NCBI GenBank assembly: GCA_930367215.1
Contig: OV884056.1
Location: 318,896,709 to 318,960,708, forward strand
DNA length: 64,000 nt
Direction: 5' to 3'
Source: Pollenia angustigena
Taxonomy: Eukaryota; Arthropoda; Insecta; Diptera; Polleniidae
Both the position numbers and the translations under genes were made by a program. The notes beneath the pieces were generated by a model. It was given only the letters and a program-made list of their open reading frames with translations, did not search any database and was not told the origin of the DNA. This document shows positions 1 through 12,205 of this stretch, piece after piece; position 1 is the stretch's first letter; each line of letters starts with the position of its first letter.

Positions 1-280
1 AATTATTATTTCCAATTTTTATTTTTAAAAAATGATGATAACTATTATGGGTATCAAACAAAAGTATTTCTCAAACATAACTATTACTATTCGATAGATA
101 TATTACTAATTATTTTTAATAGTTATGAATAAGAAATAACATAACAGTTATAACTAATTTTAATGTGTTTGTATATATGCACATGTATAATCTGCAAAAT
201 AAAAGAATTAATATCAAGAAAATATTCAAAATAATTATTATCGTAAATAAAAACAATAATTTTAATGTGTATGTACATTA

Positions 281-870
281 GGGTGGCAGTTATTTTGCAA
301 AATGTCAAATTTCAAGAACTGCGCCCCTCTATTTTTTTTACGCTTGGTTTAAATATTTAATGGTGAAAATTTGAGCCAAATCGGCCAATTCTAAACCTCG
401 CCACACAGAGGTCAAAAGGTCTTAATAATGGGTAATTTCTAACACAATAAATTATTAAGTTAATTATTTAATTAGCATTGTGGTTATTTTGTTGAACTAT
501 TTATGGTTTTTAATCCAAATTTTTAATATTTTTAATTAGGCTTAAGTTCATGAAATTTAATTTTTATTAAATTATTTTTATGAAGAAAGGAATTTTACAA
601 CATGAAAATTAATTATTTAAGACAGAAAGCCACCTGAGCTTAACATCCGAATAAAAAAGAATATATTTAGTAATTTTTATTGTTAAATTAGGAAAAATAA
701 GTATTTTATATGACTTTTTTGCGAAAAATCACGAATTTGACCTTTTGACCTCTGTGTGGCGAGGTTTAGAATTGGCCGATTTGGCTCAAATTTTCACCAT
801 TAAATATTTAAACCAAGCGTAAAAAAATTCAGTTCTTGAAATTTGACATTTTGCAAAATAGCCGCCACCC
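281..870. repeat. MITE-like element with long inverted arms
   Basis: The left arm (281-421) and right arm (739-870) are near-perfect inverted copies ending in GGGTGGC and GCCACCC. The left arm carries a short extra pyrimidine-rich stretch. Both ends abut the palindrome ATGTACAT, so a duplicated target cannot be separated from palindromic flank. The arms resemble (same word order, diverged) the direct repeats at 16471-17150, so a dispersed family is likely. The interior (422-738) has no coding sequence and includes a copy of another repeat (about 455-605). Superfamily not assigned. Confidence 0.7.
455..605. repeat. dispersed repeat copy (also near 37.25, 37.83 and 47.88 kb)
   Basis: This AT-rich block contains a long stretch shared with 37252-37372 (same orientation), 37829-37915 (opposite orientation) and 47877-47955 (opposite). 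Shared landmarks are the GTGGTTATTTTGTTGAAC stretch on one side and GAAGAAAGGA on the other. It lies inside the inverted-repeat element at 281-870. No coding potential is seen. Confidence 0.55.
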
Positions 871-2243
871 AAATGTACATATGCACATGCATAATCTCCA
901 AAAATAAAACAATTAATATCAAGAAAACATTAAAAATAATTATTTTCGTAAATAAAAACAATAAAAATCTTTAGTAATAGTTTTCTGTAAGAAAAATAAA
1001 TATTTATCGATCTTAATAGTTATGAGCCAATGTAAAAAGATATTAATTGGATATAATAGTTATGTTAAACAAATATTTATTTTCATTATACATAATAATT
1101 ATGAGCAATTTTTTAGAATATTTCTTAAAAGTGGTCAATTTTTTGGTACCTGAAAAATGAGCATAATTATTATTTAGGGTCCTTGTTAAATAAAGTTGCC
1201 ACTTGACTTTTTTCAATGGCAAACAAGAACTTCAAAAGCAAAAATTAAGAAAGAACGTTAAATTAAAGAAAGTAAAATTAAAGAAAAGAACCTTTTAAAT
1301 AGTTAAATATTATTATCATAGACTTTTGACTATACTTAACAGTTCTACAGTGCATTCTGCCTCCGTTGTAGACCTTTGAAAAATATTCTCATAAAACTCT
1401 TTATATCCAACCAAGTAGGGTTTTAGAGCTTGTAAATCGAGAAATGTCAAATAAAATTCGGAAAAAAACTTGGCGTTTAGGTGTGGTTCACATTCAACAT
1501 CGGCCCTTACAATTTAACCACCCTTTATTATAATATATGCAAAATAGTAAAAATAGTACAAAAAATCTCGACAACACACTTTTTGAAATAGGGCAATCCC
1601 TTGCCCCTTTTTTTAAATCTTATTCTGTGTTAAAGAATTTGCCTTGTTACTGACACTTTTAATTGTATAAATCGAAACTAATTACAAAAAAAAAAGAAAC
1701 AAAAAAAAATAAATAAATAATAATAAATATTGTTACTAATTGGAAAAGTTTGTAATCCTTTACTCACTTCATGTTACTTTTTTCTTTTACTTTCAGGTAA
1801 ATAATATTCATAACCAGCGGTTTATGCAACACAAACTGTAAGTTTAGTTTTGAAAATAAATTAAGAAAGAAAACGATAAAGTTGAAATAAAAAATTATTT
1901 AATAATAAAAATCAAACAAAATACTTAAAATAAAGTCTAGCCAATCAAGAATATTTATAACTTTTATATTTACCTTGACTCTATTACAAATATTATGTGT
2001 TGCAATGCAAGTATGTAAAAAGAGTATAAAAACCTTAAAAATGTAAAAGTTAAGCAAATGTGCCATGATTGCTATTGCCATAGAAACAAATTACAATCGC
2101 AATATATGTACATCGCATCGATACCTTAAAGGAAAAAGGCCCTAACTAACCAAAAATTAAATATTGAGTTTTTGATTCATTCTGATATATTGCATCAACA
2201 CAAATGTCCACAACAAACTTTTGACTAAAATTAGAGATTTTAT
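871..2243. other. AT-rich noncoding DNA, no gene seen
   Basis: This stretch has poly-A and poly-T runs and short ORFs without recognisable motifs. Around 2120-2150 a segment containing AAAGGCCCTAACTAAC is an imperfect inverted partner of 3510-3535, which suggests that a larger old element surrounds the LINE insertion at 2257-3314. I see no promoter, exon or RNA gene I could defend. Confidence 0.4.
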
Positions 2244-2256
2244 TAACAAAAAACAA

Positions 2257-3314
2257 GTGACTACACCATTCCGAGGCTGACATTTGGAAGGAAACCACGA
2301 GTCACCTTCGAGGAGGACGGCTGGTTAGCAGGACTCCGATCCGACGAGAGGACCTTCAGTTTCTACACTGACGGTTCCAAAATGGAGGACGGAGTTGGAG
2401 CTGCAGTCTTCTACCGGGAACTGGGCATTCGGGAATCTTATAAGCTTCCCGATTACTGCAGCATATTCCAGGCGGAGATATTTGCGTCCAAAATGGCTGC
2501 TGATATGGCACGTAATTCCATTACTGGGAACTCGCACGTAAATTTTTTCATCGATAGTCAGGCGGCGATCAGGGCGATAACCGCTGACTATTCATACTCT
2601 TCGATCGTCCAGGAGTGTAGGGACACGATGGATGTACTCTGTGCGAATAATAGAGTTCACATCTATTGGGTTCGTGGTCACCAGGGCATAGAAGGCAACG
2701 AGGAGGCGGACGAATTGGCAAAACGGAGGGTCCATCTACCATACGATAGGGTGACGGCCATTCCGGCTCCGATTCAGAACATAAGGAGGGATACGGACTC
2801 TGCTATACGAAGGAGATCAGTGGCGATTTGGGATAGTACCAGAACGTGCAGGGTCTCCTGGGTAATGTGGGGATCCTATGATCCAGAGTCGACGAAAACT
2901 CTTCTGTCGCTGCCGAGAAGGGATTGTAGACTTCTGGTGGGCTTTTTGACGGGTCATTGTTGGACTGCAGTACACGCCAGGAGGGCGCGGGTGTTGAACA
3001 GTGACAACTGTAGATTCTGTGGGGTACCAGGGGAAAAGGAGACAGTGGAGCATTTAGTCTGCTACTGTCCGGCACTCGTGCGCTCCAGGGTGAACTGTCT
3101 GGGAGATCATTACCTCCAAGGTCTTGGGGAAGTCTCCGGAATTGGGTTAATGAGACTCCTAGCATTCGCCAAGAGAGTGTGGGGTACTCTGGGTACCATT
3201 ACATCGGAATGACCTTTTTCTGATATTCTTCTGTGGACTATCGTACAGCGTGGCAACGCTAAGGACCTATTTGGTCTATGCGGGGTCTTTGTGACTGGCC
3301 ACTTTAACCTAACC
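2257..3314 (+). mobile_element. 5'-truncated LINE with 13-bp TSD
   Basis: The insert is flanked by a perfect 13-bp direct repeat, TAACAAAAAACAA, at 2244-2256 and 3315-3327. This is the length expected for target-primed reverse transcription. Only the 3' end of the element was copied: the end of ORF2, a roughly 100-bp 3' UTR and a terminal TAACC-type repeat tail. GC content is clearly above the surroundings. The RNase H plus zinc motif layout fits LINE groups that carry RNase H (I, LOA and relatives); I cannot place it more finely. Confidence 0.85.
2259..3212 (+). pseudogene. LINE ORF2 C-terminus: RNase H and CCHC-type zinc motif
   Basis: The reading frame is open from 2247, with no stop, to TGA at 3210-3212. 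The first ATG (2382) is not the biological start, because the first RNase H catalytic Asp (FYTDGS, near 2370) lies upstream of it in the same frame. The other acidic residues follow in order: the Glu of QAEI, the Asp of FFIDSQ and the Asp of GNEEADELAK, so the RNase H site looks complete. A C-X2-C-X9-H-X4-C-type motif (CRFCG to the HLVCYCP stretch) follows, as in many LINE ORF2 C-termini. There is no reverse transcriptase upstream, so this is a fragment, probably silent, although its reading frame is undamaged. Confidence 0.85.
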
Positions 3315-3327
3315 TAACAAAAAACAA

Positions 3328-4711
3328 AAGGCCCTATCTGCAAAAGATTTATGATAAACACTTCTAGTGCTTACTTACAGTTTGCATATTATGCGACGTT
3401 TGTAAATGTCAAAACAATTGATAGATTTTACAAGAAAAAAAGAAGAAACATAAATTAAAAACAGTTTGTGGCAATTTAAGATTTTAAATAGTTTTTTAAA
3501 AATGTTAGATGGGGCCTTTTGCATTAAAGGTAACGATATATACATATGCTTGTAAAACCGTAGTCGATCATATAAAATGGATTCATATGGTTCGATAGAG
3601 AAATTTATCTATAAAATGTATTTGAAAGAGGAGAGTGTGAGAAGTTTTGAATTTGAAATAGAAGCATTTTTGAATAAATTTTTCTCTGGCAAATTTTTAA
3701 AATATTTTCTTTTTTTTTATAATTTTAAGTTATTTTAACTTTTTTTTATCTTACCCTCTTTGGATTTTATTATACTCAGCTCTTTGCAACTAAACGAGAA
3801 CAATTTTTTGAACAAACTTCTACGTTTATTTTGAAAAGTTTTTTCATCCATACATTTCAAAGTCCTAAATGTATGCTAATGTTTGTACTGTATAGATTTC
3901 TATGGAAGCAAGGAAAAAAAAAGTCGATGAAAAATGAAAATATTCATGTTCATTGATTGTCTGAAATACAATCAAATGGAGTAGTAGAAGCAGTAGTAAC
4001 AGAAAGAAAAATGAACAAGATTAAAATCATATTTACACTATCAATATGCAGACAAGTCAATAAACGCTGTATTTTCCTTAACAAAACAGTAACCGCTCAA
4101 AAAGTGAAAATTTGTGAGAAAAAATAATAAAAATGACATTAGTTAAAAAAAAAATTTACTATTAGCGTACACAAAAAAAGTGGACAAGATGCTAAAATAG
4201 TGTATTGTCCACTACAATAGTGAACGGTTGGTGTCTAATTATAGACAGTGCTGCCATATAAAGGGATTTGTCCTCAAATTGTTGATTTCAACAATAAATT
4301 GTGAACATGTTCTCGTTAAGAGAGAATTGGTATGTTTGCGTAATCAAAATGATCTGATATTCATATAATCGATAGTAAAGGAATGAATTACTCTTATATG
4401 TATGTACGTATGTAGGTCCAATAAGATACTATCGCCATTAAAAATATTTTGATTATCATTAAAGGGAAACTTAAACTCATTTGAGTTGCTTTTTATTATG
4501 AGAATTATTAGAGTAAATTTTGACGTCGAGATAAAAATTATTTATAATTTGCTCCTAAATATATTAGTGTCTATGTTTATGTACATATGTACCATATCTG
4601 ACTATTCAAATATACATTTGTAAATATTAATTGATCAAAAAAAATTTCAAGTGAAATTATTGCGCATGGCCTCTAAATGATTTCTTCAAGGTAACTTTTG
4701 ATGACTTTATT
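3328..4711. other. AT-rich noncoding DNA
   Basis: No ORF with recognisable motifs is present. Poly-T and poly-A tracts are common. The segment at 3500-3545 (GGGGCCTTTTGC) also occurs, inverted, near 48450, so it belongs to a dispersed repeat. Confidence 0.35.
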
Positions 4712-4719
4712 GAACCAAC

Positions 4720-5336
4720 TAGTGCTGGGATACTATCGATATTTATCGATTGTTCAGATTTTACTATCGATATAGGCTACAGTTAGTGTTTTTTATCACT
4801 TTATTTAACGTATGAGACGTATATGTGTACGCACGTTATTTTAGATGACAGTTTTCGATAATAATAATAATTGATAAGTACCTTTCTGAAGGAACCGAAG
4901 TAGCAGGGACTATAAGATATTTTATTGCAACTTTAGATAATTTTCTAAATTGGTTTTGATAGTAATCAATCTAGCGGACTAATCCTCTAATGGTCGTTCA
5001 TTACTTTGTCCTATGTTCGCAAATTTAATTGCATTTGGATTTGATATTTCAGTCCCTATGTAAATTTCGACTTAAAGGCCTTTAATTAGCAGTAAAAAAG
5101 CACAGCTAAGCAATCGTGGTATGTTATTCTTGTTGTTTGTATTCTTTGCTGTAATTCAACGTGAATTAATAATAGCAAGTAAAAACTTGCGGCAAAAAAC
5201 TGTGTGTGTATAGCTGCTGTTACATGTCTTCATAGCTGTATTTTTAATAATAATAATATCGATATTGATATTTTTATATCGATATTTTAAGACTACCGAT
5301 AATATTGATAGTACTATCGATAGTTTCCCAGCACTA
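4720..5336. mobile_element. hAT-like nonautonomous element (MITE), 617 bp
   Basis: The ends are inverted: TAGTGCTGGGA at 4720 and TCCCAGCACTA ending at 5336. The match continues inward through ACTATCGATA. The element is flanked by an exact 8-bp direct repeat, GAACCAAC, at 4712-4719 and 5337-5344. An 8-bp TSD with such ends is typical of the hAT superfamily. Many TATCGATA-type words cluster near both ends, as hAT subterminal binding repeats often do. No transposase is encoded. Confidence 0.85.
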
Positions 5337-5707
5337 GAACCAACACCAGTTTGATGCACACAACTAAACTTCTCTATGTCTTGCTTTTAACTAGATCACT
5401 CTTAACACTATGTTATATAATGTACTGCCATATTCTGAAAATAATATTCAAATGAAATTGAAATCGAATTCGAAAAAATTTTAAAAAATAATATAAAATA
5501 TATCCCAATAAACCAAAGAACGATATGATAGCGAAATCGATATTATATTTTACGGCGATAATAATATTATATATATACTATTACTTAAAACGATATCGTT
5601 ACGACATTACTTTTTTGAAATACCTATTTTCTTTGCAATTAAAAAACAAACATTTGAAAAAAACATCAAACAATTTTTTAACAATTAATACATACATACA
5701 TACTTAA

Positions 5708-5906
5708 ATCGTCACCGTTAAGGAGACGCGAAAAACATTACAAAATCAATAATAATAAAGTATTCTTGGAGTTTGAATTTCTATAATAGAGTCGCCATTT
5801 GTATTGCTGGTGTCAACATGTAGTTTGATAAAACGAACCACAAATAAATTAAAACATAATTTTAAATGTTTGTGTAGTAAAGTCCGCTTGCATTTAAGGT
5901 GACGAT
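5708..5906. repeat. short inverted-repeat element
   Basis: ATCGTCACC followed by TTAAGG at the left pairs with ATTTAAGGTGACGAT at the right, about 200 bp apart. No clean TSD is visible. It may be a small MITE, or the correspondence may be a degenerate remnant. Confidence 0.3.
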
Positions 5907-6219
5907 ATATATGTATATACAGGTACATAACATGGGAGGTATTAGACACCAAGCAACAGCTCTGTGTGGTTTTAACATAGCAAAGCCCAGACCTATCTTG
6001 GTCCCTCCATTATCTCAACTGTGGACTGTGGACTTTTACGTGGTGTCACCAAGGGTAGCTACCTTCGACATCCGTTAAAGGTAGTAAGCTAAAATGTGTA
6101 ACTCATAAGAACGATAAAAGTATGGTAAATGCCACACTCAAAAAAACAAACAAACAAACGAAACAAAAGATTAATGGACCCCCTAATGTTGAGGACCCTT
6201 CGAACTCTGTACTGAGAAG

Positions 6220-6700
6220 GTGCAGAATACGCGCTGGTTTATGTACTTCAAAAGGACAAGACTGATATTTCCGCATTACACGATGTGGGATGGAATGGAC
6301 GAACATACCAAAGATATAATTTATAAGAACCTAGAGAGAGCATTTGACCGCTGTCCCGACCATGACATTAAAATTGTTTTAGGAGACTTTAATGCAAAAA
6401 TAAGAAAGGAGAATCTCTTTGGTCCAACAGTCGGAAAATTAAGCCTCCACAGCAGCAGCACCAGATTTCGACAACTCAATATACATAAAGCCCCTTGGTT
6501 GTCCTCAAATCAAATAACGAGAAATCAGATTGATCATGTTGTGATAGATGAAAGGCTTTCATCCAGTTTATTCGGATCATAACCTTGTGGCAGTAAAGGT
6601 TCGCACCCGTCTAAATACAGCGAGAAAAATGCGATCTGGCACAGCACGGATTCTGGACGTCAGAAAGCTGCAGACACAACAGAAAACAATGGCATACTCC
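6220..6700 (+). pseudogene. LINE endonuclease domain remnant
   Basis: The protein carries IVLGDFNAKI (the GDFN motif of the exonuclease-endonuclease-phosphatase fold) and NQIDHVVID, both standard in LINE endonucleases. One frameshift near 6550 separates this from the next frame, which continues with YSDHNLVAVKVR, the SDH catalytic motif. The N-terminal part of the domain is missing or unreadable. The product is not functional. Confidence 0.75.
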
Positions 6701-7229
6701 ACTAGATTGACCAAATTGCTTGGAGAAAGAACTCCTTGTTTCCCACTCTATGGAGAGCGCCGTAAAAACCGTACTTGGGTAACAGAAGCCTCCCGCAAGG
6801 AACCCATGGTACGACCAAGAGTGTCGTTATGCTACTGAAGCAATTAATGGGGAAACAGGGCAACCCTACAGTCAGTAGCAATGCGCTAACCAAAGGAGTG
6901 GTATCGGGAGCAAAGGAGAGAGGAGAAGCGTCTATTTCGCAGATATAAAAGACAAATGGAAAGACGTGAGGTGAGAGAATAGAGATGTACAGGAGTCAGA
7001 ATGAAGTCCGAAAATTTTACCACAGAGTGATGCACAAGGCAGATGGCTTTGGTACAGGCACATCATCCTGCAAAGACAAGGAAGGTAGTCTGGTAACAGA
7101 AACAGATAGTAAGCTGAGGATATGGAAAAAACATTTTTTCCAACTGTAGGTAACCGATAGTAGCAGCGAAAAAGATACCCCAGAACCCATATTAGACGAC
7201 GGTATTGAGTGTATACATCTAGCCAGAAT

Positions 7230-7916
7230 CAGGTGAAAAAATCAGTATCCCTGCTGAAGAATAATAAGACAGCAGGAGCCAACGGATTGTTGTAGCTGGC
7301 TTAAAAACTTCTACTCGATGATTTTATGTTCGTACACAAAAACATCATACAATACAATACAATAAACTAAATTTGGTGAGATAATTGGGCCGTATCAATG
7401 CGGCTTTAGACCAGGCAAATCCACAATAGACCAGATATTCACACTACACCAAATCTTGGAAAAGACCCAAGAAAAACAGATCGACATCTACCATCTATTT
7501 GTCTACTATAAGGCCGCTTTCGACAGTCCCATATGTTCAAAATGTTTTAAGCCATGTCTGAGTTTGGTATCCCTGCAAAGCTAATACGGATTTGCAGGAT
7601 GACCTTTCTGATACTAAACGAGATTTCAGACGAGAGGTGTGACCTTTTTAATATCCTGCTGGTGATACGAGACGCAAATGTAAGTAAGACTGGAACATTG
7701 CGAGCAGTAGCTTAAACCTTTAAGATAGTCGAAAAGGAATCTACCAAAGTGGGCATGCTAGTATACGAAGATAAACCATGTTGATGGTATCTACCACCAA
7801 TACTTTCAGCAGACTCGGGCCAACAGTAGAATTTAAAAAACACAAACAACATTAGTGTTGAGATAAAACTAGGATCAATGCTGGCTAATAGATGCTTCTT
7901 CGGACTAAGCAATCAC
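7230..7916 (+). pseudogene. LINE reverse transcriptase remnant
   Basis: Short matching blocks in order: LLKNNKTAGANG, YQCGFRPGKSTIDQIF, a YYKAAFD block equivalent to the DxxxAFD RT motif, RICRMTL, and ANRCFFGL. They are separated by frameshifts and stops. The FADD or YADD catalytic box cannot be found between about 7620 and 7850, so the domain is degenerate. Confidence 0.6.
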
Positions 7917-8961
7917 ACAAAGAATGCTGACGACGGCCGTAGCGGGCCAGAAAATGCATTACATTCTGCTGGTTGTCTAATAATTGTAAATTTTTCTGTA
8001 CATTCAATATACCTCATTGCTTTCCAACGGAAGGCTAAGGTAAAATGTAAAAAGAAAATACAATATAATAGTCTGGTAGTGTATAAAGTCATTTCTGAAA
8101 AATTGTAGGAATAGAACTATTACAAAAAAGCTTTATAAAATACATAACTGAAATTTAGCTCATAGAATAAATTCGAAAAATTAAAAATGTTGAATATAAT
8201 ATAAAGCTACCTTCGGAAGGAAATAATTCCCAGTTTCTATTTGTTAAAATAGTTGAGTTAAATACATTCAATTTATAAAGTAACACTATCCAGTGAGACA
8301 CAAAGAATGCTGACGACGGCCGTAGCGGGCCAGAAAATGCATTACATTCTGCTGGTGTCTAAAATTTGTAAATTTTTCTGTACATTCAATATACCTCATT
8401 GCTTTCCAACGGAAGGCTAAGGTAAAATGTAAAACGAAAATACAATATAATAGTCTGGTAGTGTATAAAGTCATTTCTGAAAAATTGTAGGAATAGAACT
8501 ATTACAAAAAAGCTTTATAAAATACATAACTGAAATTTAGCTCATAGAATAAATTCGAAAAATGAAAAATGTTGAATATAATATAAAGCTACCTTCGGAA
8601 GGAAATAATTCCCAGTTTCTATTTGTTAAAATAGTTGAGTTAAATACATTCAATTTATAAAGTAACACTATCCAGTGAGACACAAAGAATGCTGGCGACG
8701 GCCGTAGCGGGCCAGAAAATGCATTACATTCTGCTGGTGTCTAAAATTTGTAAATTTTTCTGTACATTCAATATACCTCATTGCTTTCCAACGGAAGGCT
8801 AAGGTAAAATGTAAAAAGAAAATACAATATAATAGTATGGTAGTGTATAAAGTCATTTCTGAAAAATTGTAGGAATAGAACTATTACAAAAAAGCTTTAT
8901 AAAATACATAACTGAAATTTAGCTCATAGAATAAATTCGAAAAATGAAAAATGTTGAATGT
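7917..8961. repeat. 382-bp tandem array, about 2.7 copies
   Basis: The landmark AGAATGCTG(A/G)CGACGGCCG starts at 7921, 8304 and 8686, giving spacings of 383 and 382 bp. The first two copies are full length; the third stops near 8961. Copies differ at only a few bases, so the amplification is recent compared with the decayed LINE that surrounds it. The array sits between the RT and the C-terminal part of that LINE. Weak ORFs on the minus strand repeat with the unit and are not genes. Confidence 0.85.
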
Positions 8962-8974
8962 AATTAAAACAAAA

Positions 8975-9270
8975 AATGCAAAAAGGGCAGTTTTCGAAGA
9001 AAAAGACAGAAAAATATACAATATCGTTGTCGTATGAAGCAAGAGCTGTACGAGCTATATGCCGACATTGACAAATTACAGCGATTACATTGGTAAGGTC
9101 AGGTTGTGAGCACGAATGAAAATAATCCAGCTATAAGGTCGTTTAAATACGAACCTTACGGTTCACGCAGAAGAGGAAGACCAAAACTCCGATGGAAAGA
9201 TCAGGTGGAGGAAGACATCTCGAAACATACTGTCAGTAATTGGAGAAGAAGTAATTTTAAGATGAATTTT
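8975..9270 (+). pseudogene. C-terminal tail of the interrupted LINE
   Basis: The translation gives KQELYELY, then LQRLHW, a stop where the family normally has the residue between W and G, GQVVS, and GSRRRGRPKLRWKDQVEED followed by NWRR. This is the usual ending of this LINE type. The TAA inside the HW-GQ motif and upstream frame changes show decay. Confidence 0.7.
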
Positions 9271-11117
9271 ATTTTTTTTGCTACAGAAAGAATAATTTGT
9301 TTATTGCGAGAGGATGCCTATCAAATACAACTTTAAAATTTATATCGCTAAAAGAAAGTTTTTCGAAAAATTCAAATATTCGATTTTACTGTCGTTATTA
9401 TTGAAAGTTTTGAAATCGAAAACGATATCATAATTTAACTAATGGAAAAACAATATTATAAGGAAAATTACAATTTAATCCGTAAAAACGATCATTTTAG
9501 ATTCGAAAATGATTATCACTTTTAATACTTTTTATCACCAATATGTTATCGTTACAATATCGCTTGTTTTATTGGCTTGGGTATTGGGGAAAAAGACATC
9601 CATTTTTTAAATAATTAAACTGAAAATGTCGTTCGATTTCAATTGCACTTGATTTCAAATTCTTAAACATATACGATAGACTTACGTTTTCTATAAGCTC
9701 TCATACCATAACTGGGCAATTTTCCATAGAAACCATTGTTTTTTGAAATCAAACCAATAAAATCGAAAGCACCTCTTAAGCGTAAAAGTGCAATATCATT
9801 TTGTAAATTTGTCCTAATAATAAAAATTATACAAAAATTATTTAAATCACCTTGTTGTAAGTAGCAAATTCGAACATAATCAGGTACATATATGATGAAA
9901 ACCGATAGATTTAAAAAAGCAGGTGTAATTGAGCGATTTTAAAATCCACTTCTTATTTAAAGTCTTTTTGTTCAAAATGCACTCCAGTTAACATACACAA
10001 AATAAAATTTAAAAAAATATATATGGACATAAAAACAAGAGGAAAATGTAACAAACATAAATTTTTAAGATGCTGAAAACTATATTATCGGTTTTGAATC
10101 GCTTGCTTTTCAAAATCGTTTTTCATTACATACATACCTAACTGTACATTTTGTTGTTCGCATAAAAATACTAGATTTTTGAAACTCTGTTAGGTATAAA
10201 TTATATACTTACATACATTCATATAAAAAGAAGTGTCACTTACGGCTGAAAGTAAATAAATTCTACACGGTCAATCGCAAGTTGATGTTCTTTGAGAATT
10301 GTTTTAATATTTGTATAGCCTATTACTGCGAAAACCTCTGTTATATTTCTGAAAGGTAAAAACTTTTTTTATTATCTACATTTTATGGATTTTTAAGTAA
10401 CAAAAAAACTTATTAAATCGATAAGAGCTTATGTATATTTATTAGAAATTGAGTAGGCGAGTTGCAAAACTCGTTCGTTACAAAACTAAAAATATGAGAT
10501 GACAATTTATTCTAACAGTTCTTTTGGCGCTTTATGCAAATAAACATACTATTTGTATCAGTGCATGTCCTCTTTCATATTTTTCCAAATTCTAATCTTT
10601 TTTTTTTATTTTGTAACGAACAAGAGTTGCAACCCACGTATACTCAATTCGTTATTTCCTTACTTGTTCCATAAACAATGCCCTGCAGATAATATCCATT
10701 TTTGGTTTATTAAGCTTCCGCCACAAAAGTGCCTAAAATAAGAGCCTCTTTTATTAAATTTCTGCTGCAAGGACACCATGTAGGGATATTTAATAACAGC
10801 TTCTATTAAATTTATGTGTGTACATATGTATAGAAACAATTAGGAATATTTTATTTGTTTAGATAAGTACCTTCATTTCTAACAAGATCACCACCTACAA
10901 TAGGTGACAGAGCGGAAGGTGCTATAATTTGAAACAATAATAATATAATATAGCAGAACATTCCACTTTCAACACTTCTAAAGATGAGTAGTAAAAATAC
11001 TAATAATGGCTTTTAAAGTAAGTATGAGGTTGAAAGCAAAAATGAAATAGAATCCAGTTGTTTAAATAAAAGTTTACGCTGTCAATAGCTATAATACAAA
11101 AACAAAATAAAAAGTAA
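9271..11117. other. AT-rich noncoding DNA
   Basis: No recognisable coding sequence. A segment near 9570-9660 is an inverted, diverged copy of sequence near 5450-5620, so both are remnants of a repeat. A small inverted-repeat element at 10448-10648 is listed separately. A poly-T-rich stretch lies near 10590-10610. Confidence 0.35.
10448..10648. repeat. inverted-repeat element, about 200 bp
   Basis: ATTGAGTAGGCGAGTTGC at the left pairs, over about 40 positions, with the right end that finishes GTATACTCAAT. Both arms also contain GTTCGTTACAAAA. No unambiguous TSD is seen. MITE-like; superfamily unknown. Confidence 0.55.
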
Positions 11118-12205
11118 GAGTGCTATATTCGGCTATGCCGAATCTTAAATGCCCTTCACCATAGGGCGATAATAACAGATAGTCAAATAAATACCGTTCT
11201 TTGGATATTTAACTTTGTGCCACGCCCACTTGTCCTATCCCGCTCACGTTTTGTCGGATCTTGTGTATTTATAACAAAGATGATTGTACAAAATTTGGAA
11301 ACTTTCGCCCGTATTCATAAGATTGTTAACTTAAACTAAACCTTTGTTAGGAATATTTTCATAAAAATTTGTTTTGTTTACCTTTATTAAATTGGAAATA
11401 TTTTTATGAATACAGGCATTTGGCTCTAGCCTTTCTCGAGATATGCAGAAAACTATACTTTATTTGTATTGGAAGAGCCATGCCCACTTGTCTAACCTCG
11501 CTAACATTTTGTCGGATGTTGTAAATTGATAACCAAGCAGTGTTGCCAATGAAGAATTCGGAAATTATACACGACTGTGTCCCAAATTACACATTTAAAG
11601 TAAAATTACACATGAATTTTTTTTATTTTGGTTTAAAATAAATAACATAACTAAACTAGATATGAAATATTTTTAAAATTAAAATGATTTAAATTTACTC
11701 TTATTCGACCTTTACAAATTGTATTAATATTTTTTTAAATTAAGCTTGAGGTTTCTTTCAATATTTCGGCACTCCGTTGTGTGGCTTCTTCGGGGTTTTT
11801 TTCTTGATTGTTTGACAAAATTTAAAATTTTTAACAATTTTAACATATTAAAGAAATTAAACACAACGTCATATACAAATTTCAATTAAATACAAAAAGC
11901 GTTTTCAATTCAAACCTACTCTATTACAGTATAGATAAATTTTTAACTTCCGTTTTATTATTTTTATAAGATAATTATTCTTGAAAACTTTTAAAAATGG
12001 CAATCTTATATCTTGTTTAGGAAAATTTTGAATTTCAAGCTAAAAAAAAACAAGAAAAGTATCAAGGATAGATTTGTCGATAATCGATAATGAATATAAA
12101 CGATCTTAGAACGAGATGAAAAACCATAATGTTCAATGGGTTTTATTTCGAAATTATCTTTTAAACTTTCTTGGAAACTAATCACTTCAGTTCCTAATTT
12201 GTATA

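Larger units (their letters stand above)
6190..9270 (+). mobile_element. decayed LINE, interrupted by a tandem array
   Basis: Successive segments in changing frames match the order of a single LINE ORF2: endonuclease (6220-6700), linker (6990-7140, readable as a KFYHRV ... GTSSCKDKEG stretch), reverse transcriptase start (7230-7600, with QCGFRPGKST and FVYYKAAFD), a later RT piece (7850-7915) and, after a 1.04-kb interruption, the C-terminal region with GSRRRGRPKLRW (9155-9200). The clade looks like the CR1/L2-type LINEs whose endonucleases are often annotated as craniofacial-development-protein-like; that assignment is an inference. Confidence 0.75.

Noticed and set aside
2803..3165. Minus-strand 120-residue ORF over the LINE fragment
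   Set aside because: It is the antisense of the RNase H coding frame; no motif, and its composition follows from the sense codons.
8286..8856. Repeated 62-residue minus-strand ORFs
   Set aside because: They recur once per 382-bp tandem unit and have no recognisable motif.
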